Notes under the pieces: generated by a model | Told to the model about the DNA's origin: nothing | The model's input: the letters and a program-made list of their open reading frames with translations, nothing else | The model's database searches: none | Position numbers and translations under genes: made by a program | Part shown: piece by piece, positions 23,660 to 37,529 of the stretch | Position numbering within the stretch: the first letter of the stretch is position 1 | Layout: the number at the start of each line of letters is the position of its first letter | Assembly: GCA_003184365.1 (NCBI GenBank) | Contig: NKYR01000098.1 | Location: 97,193 to 161,192, forward strand | Direction of reading: 5' to 3' | DNA length: 64,000 bases | From: Evernia prunastri | Taxonomy: Eukaryota > Ascomycota > Lecanoromycetes > Lecanorales > Parmeliaceae

Positions 23660-26629
23660 TCAAATATTGTATGACTCTTTTATTCTCTGCTGATCCAATT
23701 GAGGAAGCTGAGCGATGAAGGCGCCAAAATCTGGAATCAAAGATTTGTATCCGACAAGGTTCTATTAATTTCGTATAAGTGTGGAGCATGGAAGGCGAGG
23801 TGGAATTCTAGCTTACCCGTTGGAAAGAGCTTCCAACTGTCTCATCTTGGTGGAAATGGCTAGTCTCGTCTCCCTTGTACCCAGCGCTTGCTTTGAAGTA
23901 TTCAAGCAAACAGCTTCCCATCGCCTGAGGATTTTGCTCTATTATACGATTTAGGCCGAGGAACGCATGGCCCTTCTCGTCGTTGTTTTCGACGGGCTCG
24001 ATGATATGCAGAAATTGGCTGGCAAACTCAGCTAGATGTGGTGCCAACTGTTGAGAACAATCAACTCCAAGACGACCGAGAGCGATGACGGCGTTCTCGC
24101 CAACTGATGTCGGCACCTGCGGATTACCGATGATGCTGCTGAGACTATGGTAGATCTCCTCCACGAACGGTATCATTCCTTGCTGGTACTTGATTGCTAT
24201 TTCTCCGCAAGACCAGCATGCGTTGTTGATGACGCTGAACCCTGTGTCAACGTCCTCATCGCGCAAGTTGTCGAGATCCAATTGTCTGATCAACACAGGT
24301 ATTAAAGATGGAAGGAATGGATTGAGCTGAGAAAAGACGTTGACTGCGCAATCCCCAAGCAAAGCGTAAGATGACTGCCGTACATCATTACTGGGATCCT
24401 CCATGCAGAACATGAGTAAATCGAAAAATCTTGGGTTAGATGAAGTCACAAGCTCACCACTCTTAGCAGGAGCCAAAGCCTGAATTATTGCGCTAAGGAG
24501 ATCAAGACTAGTGACTAGGAAGTCCTTGTCCGGTTTCTCCATTGGCTCATTTTGGACTGCCAGGAGGTACTGCTCAAGATTCTGGTGGATTATTCGGATG
24601 CATCGTGCAAATATGGGAATGGCGAATGGGGCGAAGGCATCGCCCAATGCTGTAGCAACGTAGGATAGACACTCAAGCAGGGGAAATAACTCATGTGACT
24701 GATCCGAAATTTTACTCCATCTTTTGATCATGGCCGGCATCAAGAGATCGATTAGGTCCTGTCTCCTGAGTGGTGGCCCCACTTGCTCCGCCAAAGTCTG
24801 TACACAATCGTATAGAATGAACATGTTCTTGTCTTTGTACCTTTCGAAGCACTCAACGAATTGTTGTATTATCGGGGCACAATAAGGAGTCAGTTCCTTA
24901 CTCGCTCTTTCTTCTAAGTTAGCAAAAGCCGAGGCCGCGGACTCTTGCACTCTTTTGCTCTTGTCCAACATCCTATTCAAGATCCCCTCCATCATGGGTT
25001 CGAAGAACGATTTCTTGTCAATAGGGTTGTCAAGCTGTGAAGCCCAACCAGAATAGCGTCCCAGGGCCCAGCAAGTAATTACTCGGACTGCAGGCTGAAC
25101 ATCGCTGAGCAGCGAGATGAGATACGGAACCAAATCTGGGAGATGTGGGGTTATTGCTTCCATGCATCCTTCAGCGACAGCACCGATTGCCAGCACCGCA
25201 GCTTCTCGATTTGGCCAATCTTGGTGACGAAGATTCTCCTTCAGATATGGCAGCGCGATCTCGAACACGGAGGCATGAAAAGTCGAGGCAAGAACGTCTA
25301 AAGCTGCAGCTGAGCATTTCCGGAGATTCCATTGCTCCTCAGCATCAGCTCCAACTTCATCGTCTTCCTCGACTTCTCCTTCGCTGAGGGCGTCATCATC
25401 AAGTATGGCGTGCTTGGAGCCTTGTCCGTTGGCGCCTGTATCGGTGACTTGACCGTTGGTAAGCGTTCTTGGAGTTTTGGATCTGACGAAGCGTGGTTTG
25501 ATGTCCTCCGCTCGATCGTCCACCTCTGCGTCATCCCCGTCTCCTTCTAGACGCATCACAGCTTCTTCGTCATAGATCATACTTTCCAGAAGTACAGGAA
25601 CTATTTTGTGGAGATAGGGTCCCAGAGTGGCACACATTTTGTCATTCTCGCTAATTGCAAGCCAAAATTCAGCGGCCTCTAAAGCTAGATCTGGGTCATC
25701 GGTGTTCCTCTGTTGAAGAGCCATGTAATCCACCAGACCTCCCATATGTGGTTGAACTTTGTCTGGTCTGATATCTACGATCAGTACAAAAGACCGGCAG
25801 ACGTTCCGGCGCACATCATCGCTAGAGTCATTCGCCAGTTGAAAGAGCCTGGCAAGAATCGAGTCCAGTGATGTTACAATATCCTGGGGCTTCTGAGGGA
25901 TAAAGGAGTTGAGGCTCGCCAATGCCAGCGCGCGGACCCTGGCGATTGGACTGGATGTCACATCAAGTAACCGAGGTATTATGAAGCTGAGAGGCCGGGT
26001 ACCCTCATAGACCTTGTCGAGTTCCCTCTTATTATCTTCGCAAACCTTGGCCAGCGCACCCATCGCTCCTTCCTGTGCCGCTAGGGTGACGTTGCCCGGT
26101 CCATTACCTGCTATCGAGAACAGCTCTGGTAAAAGCTCGGGCCAACCGAGCACACCTCCTCGTTGAACCGTCTCAGTAATAACAGTACCGGCAAAGCTTC
26201 TAATCTGCGGATTAGGATCCTGTAGACACGCAAGCACAGCCGCCCGAATATAGGCATGGCTCGGCTCCGGTATGTCGTTGTAACAGGCCTTGATATTGTT
26301 TTTGAGGCTTAATGCTGCTGAGCTCCGCACGAGGTTTAAATTTGCGGAGGTAAGGTTCAAGGTCTGCGGTAGTTGTCCGTTCGAGAAAATATATGTCAAA
26401 TAATTGGTGACATCTGGCGAAGATTTCGCCTGGGCGAGCATCTATTACACTCTTAATATCAGTTGAGTCCAACTAAAAGTGGCGGTACGATTTCTTCAAA
26501 GCGCTGAGAATTCACCTGTGTGGCAGTCCTCTGGGCTTTCTGGTCGTGTGCGCTTAATGCATCCTTGAGATACCCCACCAGTTGTTTCAACGGCTCTGCC
26601 TCTGGTTGCCACGCCATAGGAGCTGCCAT
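23660..26629 (-). CDS. KAP104: Transportin (importin beta-2, Kap104 type)
   Basis: HEAT-repeat import receptor for PY-NLS cargo such as RNA-binding proteins. Three exons: 26629-26516, 26441-23817 and 23761-23660, about 946 residues. It starts MAAPMAWQPEAEPLKQLVGY with the typical Trp-Pro-Glu opening. HEAT repeats follow (SSAALSLKNNIKACY, QEGAMGALAKVCEDN). The acidic H8-loop region, where transportins have a long insert for cargo release, is at about residues 345-410 (LEGDGDDAEVDDRAEDIKPRF through LSEGEVEEDDEVGADAEEQW). The last exon restores the family C terminus (PDFGAFIAQLPQLDQQRIKE). Without splicing the frame ends early with SSFQRVS. Confidence 0.95.
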
Positions 26630-27111
26630 GCTATGAGGTAGAACCTGGAGAGCACAGCGCTGGACAAGCCGCTAGTAGGTGGTGAATGCCTAGTCAGACC
26701 CACGAGCAGCGATTTTGTGTAGCAGAGAGCTATGCCGAGAGACTCTGCCTGTAAGAACAAAGACCCTGAGAGACCTAGGTTTGCCCTGAATTCTTTCTAG
26801 AGCACAATACAGATCGATGTTTCACCAAGTAGCCTAAAACTTGTACTGCATGGTCTGTACCGTCACGAGTCCATAGTCGGGAGACGATGTAAGATCCTGC
26901 AAAGGTTCGACGGACGGCTCAATTTCTCTTTTCAGTCGTCAAGCAGGTCTCTAATGGCATGGTCAGTAACGATAAGATTTTGAAAGACTATTGTGGTGAC
27001 GAGTATGTTCAGGTGGTGAGAAGAGAGCAGTTGCCCCATAATAGCTTGTGCCAGAGGGGAAGCTCGAGAAATATAGATGTGTTGGCTCAAATCAGAAATC
27101 ATTGACGCTAT
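26630..27111. promoter_or_regulatory. Promoter of transportin and left edge of the repeat block
   Basis: Normal-composition stretch upstream of the transportin start. From about 26930 a minus-frame open stretch runs into the inverted-repeat element; I cannot assign it. Confidence 0.4.
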
Positions 27112-27612
27112 GTATTCATAATCCGTGTCAATGCTTGGCATTGGAGATCCGACACCACCCCCATAGATTCTTGTACTATAGCCATAGCATCTTTCCACAA
27201 ATCTCAATACGTTCAATACGTTCATCAAATATCGCAAATAGGCAAATTTGAAGCTATACAAACACCTCCTCGCCCCAATCAGCCATGTCTCCTTTCACAG
27301 GCACCAGTGGCCCACCAGCCACCCCGCCGCCTCTCTCTCTACCCCGCACTCGCGACGCAGGCCACCGCCCTACTCTGCTGAACTAGCCACTGCGAAGGAG
27401 GCTGAAAGACAGGCACTGGCCCAGAAGCAGCGCAGCAAGGATAAAGTCGAGACGTAGGCCCAGAAACAACGCGATTTGTATAGCTTTTTTTAATTTTTGC
27501 GATATTTGATGGCTGATATTTGGGAGTTGGAGGATACTATGGCTATAGTACAAGAATCTATGGGGGTGGTGTTGGATCTCCAATGCCAAACATTGACACG
27601 GATTATGAATAC
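27112..27612. mobile_element. 501-bp element with 76-bp inverted repeats
   Basis: Bases 27112-27187 return as reverse complement at 27537-27612 with about three differences. A second, inner inverted match (CATCAAATATCGCAAA) lies at about 27224-27239 and 27494-27509. The interior (27280-27460) is distinctly GC-rich and codes, in one plus frame, a short Pro/Ser-rich then Lys/Gln/Glu-rich peptide (27248-27457), perhaps a captured gene fragment. Just right of the element, ACGCTAATRGGGTATT occurs twice in tandem (27610-27645). It is a non-autonomous DNA transposon or foldback element at the border to the AT-rich block. Confidence 0.7.
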
Positions 27613-27645
27613 GCTAATAGGGTATTATTCACGCTAATGGGGTAT

Positions 27646-29846
27646 TTGGAAAATCCCTTTTTTCCCTTTTGTTTCTTTCACTACCTCTATAATAAACGAT
27701 AATCGACAGCGAATAAAAGTTAGAATCTTTTCATTTCCTCTCCCTTTTTTTCGAAATTAATTCTCGCTTTATATAACTACTATTTAAGATTTTATATGTA
27801 TTATACGTAAAATACTAGATATATTATAGTAATATCGCGTTTCTATCTGGTGAGGAATCGCGCAAGGCTGAGCTTAATAATGTTATGGCATGGCTTACTC
27901 GGTGGGCAAGACCGAAGGAGACGATGAAGACGATGACTTGACAGACCTTGACATATATGCTAAAAGATCAGAATTCTCCATAGAAATATTTATGCTTATT
28001 ACACTTAAATCAAATGATTTCATCATAATAATAGTAATATTCGATTAATGCTTAATTAATAGCATTATTTCTTTACTTAATTAACGTACTAACTTCGACG
28101 TATTAATAATTCTTACTATATTAGATTCTTAGCTTTTATAAATTCTTTACATTAATTTTAATTAATCACTCTAACGTTTTTATAGTTTACTCTAAATTTA
28201 ATCTTTCGAAATATTATTATTCTTATCTTTTAGCTATTCGAATTTCTCGAAAGCGATTACGTCTATATAAATATATTTGACGAGAGTTCTTAAAAAATAA
28301 TAAAATAAGTCGTTCGAAGCAATTTTCGATTTTCTTTTATTAGTTGAGAAATCTTAAATCTTATTATAGTATAAAACGATCGATCTCGAACGAGATTTAA
28401 CTCTACGAAAGTATTAGTCTAATTATTAAACTAAGCAATCGATCGAACATCTCTACGATCGACTCTCAAAAAATTCGATAAAGATATCGAAGTACTTCGA
28501 CGACTATAGAATTCACTCTCTACGAAAATAACTTTTTAAAACTTATCGACTACTATTTCAATTAATTTTATAGTCGATTATATTATTAAAACTATCTTAG
28601 CAGAAGAAGTTATATACGATCGTTCGATCGAGTTAAAAATAACTTTCTTAGTAGATTAATTTTGATAAAATATTAAATTCTTTTAAGAATAATAAAGACT
28701 CTATAAAATTTATTACGAGATCTTTTCGATTTTAATCTTTTAGAATCGTTCGATAAGTTAAATTTTATAGATATCGATAACGTTAATAAAACGACATTAA
28801 AGTAAGTTAAATAAATTTTAAATAATTTTAAATTCTTTAACTTAATATATAGAAGTATATTAATTAATATAAATTCTTCTTTTAAGTGTACGAGAAAGAA
28901 AATCTATTTTTATAATATTTATCTTTTTATTAAGCGAGTTAAAAATCTTATCGTAATTAAGAGTAATATATTAATTCGAGATAATCTTTGAATCAATTTG
29001 AGAAAAATCGCTTTGAAATAATAAATTATAAAGCTTTTATCTTGTTGAAAGTATAGATAAAACACTTAATTGATTATTGCTAGCTACTAAGAGTATCTAT
29101 ATAATATTTCTCTTCAAGACTCGAAAAATCTTTCTCGCTCGATAAGTCTTTTATAGTAATTAAAAGATATATTTTAACACTTTTATATACTCGTAAAGTA
29201 ACTCGAAAATTAAGTAGAAAACATTTTCTATTTTTCTTATTCGAGTAATAAGCGAATATCGAATAATTAAGATAAATAACTAACGTCGAATAGCGAAAAG
29301 AATCTATCGAATCTAATATTTAGTTAGCAATTTATAAATAGATTTTTTATATTTATTACGAATTCGAAAAACGAAATACGAAATATAAAATTAATAATAT
29401 TTAAAACTTTAATTTAATTAACGCGAAAATTAAACAATAAAGATAAAGATATAGAAAGTTTAAAAATCTAAAAATAATTAAGTCTTTTAATATAAAAATA
29501 CGATATAAATTTTCGTTATATATCTTTATCAAAAAAAAATTACTTTTAATCGAAAAACGATTTTTTAAAAATAAAAACTTTATATAATTTAATATATATC
29601 AAAATTCGAATAAAATATAATCGAAGAATATATATAAAAATAAATCCAGTTGAAAGAAATGCTTTAAAGATATATATAATTATTATAAGATCTTTCGATA
29701 ATCGATTTATTAATTTAATGCTTAATATTGATAATAATAATATATATTAATAGCGAGATATAACGACGACGATAAAGATTAATATTCTATGCGTACGCTA
29801 AAGATTTAATAATTATAAAATTAAAGATTATTAAATAATATAATAG
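27646..29846. repeat. RIP-mutated AT-rich repeat DNA, unidentified
   Basis: Very AT-rich, with TpA and CpG words (TCGA, CGAT, ATAT) and almost no CpA or TpG. No frame survives. It is presumably old transposon sequence; the family cannot be told. Confidence 0.6.
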
Positions 29847-29851
29847 AGCGT

Positions 29852-30033
29852 TTTTACGGCTATAACTGCCGTAGAAGCCTTCGACAGGTCTGTTAGACCT
29901 TGAAGAGGCAGAAGAAGCCGAGTTAGATTAGTACTAGTCTCTCTGTAGGATTCTCTACTTAAGCAGTCACTTTCTAGATAGATTAATTAATCTTTTTATT
30001 ACTTTAAGTTCTTTATATAGATATATCGCATCA
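29852..30033 (+). repeat. 5' LTR of the RIP-mutated gypsy element
   Basis: 182 bp, similar along its whole length to 37350-37529. It has lost the TG start through mutation (TTTTACGG against TGTTACGA) and ends GCATCA. Differences are mainly G to A and C to T. It is preceded by AGCGT. Confidence 0.88.
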
Positions 30034-33000
30034 AATAATAGCAATATTATTATAGCTTGTTAAGAGTGTCGTCTTCATTAACAGATTCTTTAGATTATTA
30101 TTAATTAACTCATTTACTAATTGCTTTATTGCTTTCGTTTACACTTAATTATTTATCGTGACGTTGTTAAGCCTATCGTCTGATGCTTTCGATACACGTA
30201 TATAGCTTATTAACGATCTCGTTAGAATAATCTTTTAGCTTAACGTCTTTATTGACGTTACTAATAAGACTTATCTGCACGAGATATCTCAAGAAACTAA
30301 CTTTATTATTAAATATATTTATTATTATTATTCTCGTTCTGAGCTGCTAGTTTCTATTATCGCTATAATATAACAATTTAAACGATTATTATCTAAGTTA
30401 TCTGCTTTTCTCGTTAATTAAATTATCGATATTTTAATCTTTCGTCGTTTCTTTAAAGTCTTCTTCGATCGCATCTACGACTATTGAAAACTATCTCAGC
30501 TAATTAATTACTATCGATAAGACGATTCGTTCTTAATCGAGATTAATTTAACGAGATTTTTTACAAGATTCTCTATAAGACTCTCTATTATAGACTTTAA
30601 AATCAATTCAACGATTATTCTTTCAGGTCGATCTAATACGACTATTATTAAGACTGCTAAAGTCTTTCGCAGAAGAATTATCTCTATTTTTATATTTACA
30701 GAAAACGTCTTTAGAGATTTAATAATAGACACTTTCGTCTTTACATAGATTCAGATAAATTAAATAATCTTTATTATAATTAATGCTATGCGTTTAACTA
30801 ATATAAATCAATAACTATAAATATAGTCTTTGAGAATAAAGAAAAACGATTATCTCAGTCGTAGTTTCGAGGTTATAACGTAGATTACTTCGATTTTAAT
30901 TTTAATATATCTATCATAAAAGTTGAAAATAATTATAATATCTATTATAATGTCTTTAGTTTCATCAATCGCTTGAGAATAAAATGTGATATTATAAATA
31001 TAACTTTACTCAGATAGAATCTAAACACTTATCTATTAAATACTATCGAATTCTAATATATTAATAAATTATCTTATATTATTCGAATAGACTTAAAGAA
31101 CGATTAGAATAATGTTAAAGAATAATGTGATATTTTAAAGACTCGATTTCGTAATTCTTCTGAAAGATCACTATTTATTATTGAAATTATTCGATACACA
31201 ATTAAGAATATACGCGTTCGAAAGAATCTCGCAGACTACGTTAATAGTATTCTCATTCACAGTAAAAATATAGAACTCGCTTCGATCGAAACTAAATAAG
31301 TTCTATTAATCTATAAATATATAAATAACGAACTTCGTCGTAATTTATCTAGATCATCAAATACGTCGATTATATCAAGTTTTATCAACGAAGTACGACT
31401 TTAAAAGAATATCTAATACGATATCTACAGTAAATATGATAAGCTTTTATCGTCTATCGAAGTCAAATATAAATAAGATCAATATAATAGTTTTCGTTTC
31501 TTCTATTCCTCAAATTCATATCGTCTATATAATAATAAATATAAAAGTTATAATAGATTATTAATATCTTATAATAATTTTAATTCTTATAAAAATAGAT
31601 TCTATATATCGTATATTAATAATTTTTAAAATAATATAAATAATAATTAATTACAATTATAGACTATATGTATTTAATAACGTTAATTACTTGATAAACT
31701 TTAACAACTTTAAATTATCAACGAGAACGTAAATTAGTCATCTAAAACGTCGTTATAGTAAAATTAATTTCGAGAATTTTCAAATATCGAAGACTATCGA
31801 AACTTATTTCGATTAATTAAATTCTACGAAATTAAGATCTATTATATTAATAAAAATAATCAATCGCTCTCAGACGATTAGAATCAGTATTAATAGTATA
31901 AAGACGTCTTTTATTAAGACGAGTACGTCTCGAAACAGTAAATTATTAATTATTAAAGTTCTTTAGATTTGTCTGAGAAAAACTATAAGAACGAAATCGT
32001 TAAAACTTATTTTTATCTCAATTCGTTAATTATTTCAAATCTCGTCGTAATCTATTAAATCTATTAAAAGTCTTTTATCTTAAATAATTAGCTTTATAAA
32101 CATCTTAATTAATACTTATTAAAGACTTCGTCTTAAAATAAATATAACGAATATATTTTTTATAATAATTCACTAAAGTCTCTTATAAATTAAATCGTTG
32201 ATAAATTTATACGATTTAAGACGTCGAAAGATAACGTCGTTATAGAATATAACTTTCGTGATTATCGATTTACTACTATTAGAATAAACTTTATTTAATA
32301 AGACGAGACTTACGAAATCTATATCGATTTAGAATATATTATAAATTTTATCGATCGTTAATTTTTAAAGGAAATAATAAAGTTCGATTTAATTATTAAT
32401 ATTAAGAAGATATTAATAATTATAAGTATAAGTGAATTAAATATTAATTAGCATAACGTTAGCGAATATATACAATTTTTAATATATCTATTTAAAAATA
32501 AAAGCACGACACTTATTATTCGCGAGATTTATATTATAAATAATCTTAATATCAACGTTTTAATAAGAATAAATATTTTTAAATTAAAGAATATAGCGCT
32601 TAATCTTTCTCGCGATATATTTATTATAAATTCATATAATAATTTCGAGATATTTATCTTAATTTATATTAAATTTATTAAAATAAATATTATTATTTTT
32701 AGTAAGACTCGTAAGATAATAATCTCTCATATCGATATAAAGATTTATATTTATGCTCGTCGTAAGCTATTGCGAGATTTATTAACTAATTATAATTTCA
32801 TCTTCGAATCATTCTAATATAACTTTCTTTCGATCTACGCGTATATTATCGATTATATTATATTAAATATTCTCGTACGAAATAACTTCGATTATTTTAT
32901 CGTTTTATCTCGATATATTAAATTAAAGAAAATCGTAAAATATAAAGTATAAGAATATTATATCGTCGACGTTAATTCTCAAAATTTAACTTATCGATTA

Positions 33001-33399
33001 ATAAAAACTTTTAAGATCTCATAAATTAAGGAGATTCTTATTATCATTATAACGATTATATTAGTTTTTAACGCGATTACTATTCTATTAAAGATTAAAA
33101 TTATTTATTCTACGAGCGTGATTATATACGATTTTAATTTATCGATTATTTCTACTCTCGCGTTAACTGTAAAAGTCTTTTCTAATCTTTAAAAAAATAT
33201 TAATAATATAATTAATATTTCCGAAGTTAAATAAATGAATATATCGTTAATAGATAATTAACGTGAATTATATAAGCTCGAATAAGCGCGAGTATACTCT
33301 ATTAAATCTCAAAATCGAAAGATTATTAATAAAGTCTTCGACAAATTACACTCACAGAATCGTATAAACTACTATTACTACTTTATTCTTACTTTCGTA

Positions 33400-36300
33400 C
33401 TTCGTTATTTGAAAAATGATTTTATGAAACTTTAAAGAACGAGTCGTAATCGATATTAAAGCTCTTAATAGAATTATCGTCTCTATTCTATTACGCGATA
33501 TTTCTTATATCTTAATTATTAACGCTATTATATTTTTTTATTAATAATAAATAAAGATAAGATATCGTTATAAACTTATAATAATTTTTTATAGAGATTA
33601 AAAAACGTTTAAAGTATTAGTTATAAGCTTTCGAAATTTATTCGTCTATATATAAAGAATAACTAATTAAATTTTTAGACTCTTTCGAGGATTCTATAAA
33701 ATCTATATCGACGATATTATTATATTCTCGTCGTCTCTAAAAGAGTATATTAATTATCTTACTTAAGTCTTTTAAGCTCTATTTAATATAAATATTTATT
33801 TAATACTTAATAAGATCTTTTTAAAATATTTAATCGTATCTCTTTTAAATTAAAGAGTAAATATTTTAAGATTTATTATCGTCGAAGAGAAGTTATAGAT
33901 TATTAAGACCTTGAAATTTCTTAAAACTCTTATAATTTTAAAGAAATATCTAAATTTCATAAATTATTTTAAATAATACGTATTTTATTATATCGCGATT
34001 ATTAAGTCTCTTTAGAAACGCAAAACGTTTCTCTATTAAAGATTTAGATTTAATAATAATAATGATAGTAATAAGTATAAAGTTATTATCGCATATCTTC
34101 GTCTAAAAAAGTCTATTTTAACGAAATTTAATATCTATTATTAACTTCAATAAATCTTTATTAAGTTTACGGTAATTTATTATTATAATTTCAAGAAATA
34201 AATATTTATAAATCTAAATGCTAATAAAGAGTAAGACTTCGCGATATATATCTATCACGTAAAAAATATATTAAAGATTTTAAATACGAAGTCTATCGCA
34301 GATCGCTTTTAAATCGATATAAAGATTATCGTAAATTGCTCTAAATAGAAGTCATAGTAGTTTATTCTCTTTTTAAATCATCAAATTAAATCTATCGAGT
34401 CGTAACATTAATTTATTAAGCTTAAAATAATTAAAATTATATAAATCGTAAAAAATATTTATTATCTTATTGAGATATATACTCAAACAATAATTATTTA
34501 TATTAATTATTCTATCGTTATTAAATTAATTCGATAAATTAGTCTTAATATTATTTCGATAGAGAAATTTAATCTACGACTAATTAAAGCTTTAAAGTAT
34601 TTATAACGTTTTCGAATCGATATTCGTTATAAATTAGATAAAATAAATATCGTCTTTAACGTTTTATCGCGACTAATCAGTCGTAATTACGAAGAATCAC
34701 GCTTAAATAAATCTAAGCTTGATATTTTAACGATAAAGATCTATTCTATCGATCTTAATCTTATTTAAATTAATAATAATTTTAAATAACGTTTTATTAT
34801 AAGAAGCTAAGATAAGTAAGAATTATAAATATTATTGAGCGTAATAAGATTCTCGATAAAAGTATCGTAGAATTATTATACGAATTAATTGATTATTTAC
34901 TCTACTGCAAAGAAAAATACGATAATCTTCATTTATATATTTCGTCTATTTTAAAATATAAGATTTTTAAGCTCGCGTATAATTAAATAGATTATTTAGA
35001 ATACATTAAAATATATAAAAAGCTCGCTATAAATTTATTTATTTATAACATAATTATCAAACTTTATAAGTATATTCATCACTACTTTTATTATTAGATA
35101 AATTAAATATTTAAATATTATCTTTATAAGTCGCTTTCTATTTACACGTCTATTAAATTCTTTTATACTATTATTATTAAGTTTATTTTAACTCTATCGA
35201 AGTCTATCGTAAACGATAACTATACGATATCGCTAATAAATAAATTTAATAAGATTTATTTTTTTATAATCGAAGAGATTAGATAAGAAGAAGAAATTTA
35301 AATATAGACTTTAGTTGAAAGACTAATATTATTAAAATAAGATATTCTCGAGATTATTATTTCTAATAAAAATCGACGATTTATAAAGCAACTTTAACGA
35401 GAAATATTTCGATTTTTTAAGATCGAACTTCTTTACTTCACGATCTAATATTCTTAAATAAATAATATATCAAAACGTTTTAATTAGATAATCGAAATAG
35501 CATTTTAATACTTTATCGATTTGATAAGAAATTAATAATCGCGATCGCTTTCACAGATATCGTTTATTCTTAATAATTTTATCAAATATAATATCATTAA
35601 ACTAACGTTAAACGAAGTTATTTATAATTTTAAGATCAAAAAGTTTCTAAATATACTCGAAACGTTTATTCTATCGAAGATTTTAGATTAATTTAAAACT
35701 ATCATATTTATATCGGTTATATCGATTTTATTATAAATTTCAAAAATCTTTCGTAGAGCGACGTCTATATTAAAGACTTTTATTATTAATTATTATTTTT
35801 TATATGCGAATACGAAGAAGATTATAAACTTTATTTCGATAAAGATAAAGAATTATTACGATTTTTATTATTAATTAATATTTTTTAAGAAAGACGAATT
35901 TGTTAAATTACGATTATATCGAAAATATAAATTTTTCGATATTTCAAAGAAATTAAAATAGTAGTTTATAAAATCGTTTAAGATATTCAAGCGTATCGAA
36001 TAACTTATATATCGACTATAACTATCTACGAATATGTAAACTCATAATATAATTTTATAATTTAATTAAAGTCTATTATAAATTCTTTCGCACATTTATA
36101 TAAACGTCGATTATTATTTTTATCGCTTATAATCGTCGACGAAGAAGAAGAAAACGAGATAAAACAATTTATACGTAAATAAAATTATTATACCGAATGC
36201 TTAAAGAATAAAATCACAGAATATCTAATACGATAAATTAATAATAAGTCGAAATATAACGTGTGAATATCGATTAAGCGACTGATATATATTAAAGATC

Positions 36301-36512
36301 TTATCGACGACTTTGAGATTAGTTAGAAGAAGATTATTATTACGTTTATTCTCAAGAATCAGTCACGTGTAATAACAGTCGTTATATCTTCTACTTTATT
36401 AATGTCTACTTTATTAATATCTACTCTGTCAAAGTCTATTCTATCAAAATCTACTTCGTCAAAGTCAGCTATGTTAATATCTTCTCTGCCGAAGACTATT
36501 GTAGCTTTATAA
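33400..36512 (+). pseudogene. gypsy pol remnant (reverse transcriptase, integrase, repetitive tail)
   Basis: The frame is broken throughout, but family motifs remain: YIDDIIIFSSSLKEYINYL at 33704 onward (reverse transcriptase active site, intact D-D pair) and, from about 34960, the integrase zinc region, in which His and Cys codons are largely turned to Tyr, followed by the core FILTLSKS. The polyprotein end is a 15-bp tandem repeat. Not functional. Confidence 0.85.
36390..36494 (+). repeat. 15-bp coding minisatellite, seven units
   Basis: Seven consecutive 15-base units beginning TCTACTTTATTAATG. In the element's own frame each unit encodes five residues of the type STLSK or STLLI, and the frame closes with TAA at 36510-36512. 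In the opposite frame the units read as a (VDFDR)-like pentapeptide. Confidence 0.8.
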
Positions 36513-37349
36513 TTCGATCTGTTATATGTGTGTATGAAATGTCATTAGAGGCGATGACTTTATTTATATTCGAGTATCTGTTACTTTGACTTAGAATTAA
36601 TTTTTATTGTTTTTATAGTAAGGATGTACGAAAAGTCTTATACAACAGGATTGCGATAGATATTTAGTTCGTGATAAGCACGCTTTCAACCCCTGTGTTT
36701 TAAGATCACTCTATCGTTCAATCATCGTAAATATTCTTAGAATAATTCATTGACCCGTTTCTCTTTTGCATAAGAAAATCACTCTCGAGAGTATTTCAGT
36801 CACTCGATATTCTCTTTATATATCTATTACTCGTAAGATACTACGAATTCGTAGTAATATCACGTAACTCGTAATCGCTGAAAGAATAAATTTAAATCAC
36901 GAAAGTCTCTCTCTAATCTCATCAATAAATCGAGTACTTATATTATTATTTCTTCTAAAGGTTAATAGAGATATCGTTATTCGAGAATCATCCTTCAAGT
37001 GTCGTAAACAGACGTAACTGTCAAATTTTAATACGTTATAATAGAAAGAAATCGTCGTATGAGGAGCGATAATATGCGTTAAAATTTATCGTAGAGAATT
37101 ATCGTTATCGAAGAAAGAAAGACGAAGACATTGTCGTCGTTTTTCGAAAGCGAAAGTATTGTTGTCGTCGTCGTTGCTTCATCGATCGAGTAAGTGATAG
37201 ACGCTCTAAAGAATTTAATTCTCGCGATATGCTGAGTTGTCGAAAAAGGATGAGATCTCTTGACTCTATTGAACACAGCAAGCTGTACCAGTAGGTTCAT
37301 AGCCGGCACCGACGTACAGATGAATCTCGTAGCCAGCCATTCGAGTATC

Positions 37350-37529
37350 TGTTACGACTATGACTGTGGCAGAAGTCTTCGATAGATCTGTCAGGCCTTG
37401 AAGAGGTAGGAGAAGCCGGGCCAGGCTAGTACTAGTCTCTCTGTAGGATTCTCTACTTAAGCAGCCACTTTCTAGATAAATCTCAACCTTTTTACCACTT
37501 TAAGTCCTTTATATAGATGCACCGCATCA
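37350..37529 (+). repeat. 3' LTR of the RIP-mutated gypsy element
   Basis: 180 bp, TGTTACGACT...GCATCA, much less mutated than the 5' copy, followed by AGCGT. It contains the GC-rich GCCGGGCCAGGC. Confidence 0.88.

Larger units (their letters stand above)
29852..37529 (+). mobile_element. RIP-destroyed Ty3/gypsy LTR retrotransposon, complete ends
   Basis: The element is bounded by two similar LTRs (29852-30033 and 37350-37529) and flanked by the 5-bp target duplication AGCGT at 29847-29851 and 37530-37534. The gene order on the plus strand is gypsy-like: a reverse-transcriptase YIDD motif at 33704-33715 within IYIDDIIIFS, then an integrase zinc region and core (34960-35300) that includes a recognisable IKFILTLSKS at about 35176-35207, then a repetitive tail ending in TAA at 36510-36512. 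All coding parts carry many stops from RIP. The last 1.2 kb (36350-37530) is less mutated than the rest. Confidence 0.9.

Noticed and set aside
36390..36494. CRISPR-like array
   Set aside because: The units are contiguous 15-bp repeats without spacers, in a eukaryotic retrotransposon coding frame.
37079..37309. 76-residue minus-strand frame near the gypsy 3' LTR
   Set aside because: Lies in the 3' untranslated part of the element, opposite to its coding strand, and looks like no known protein.
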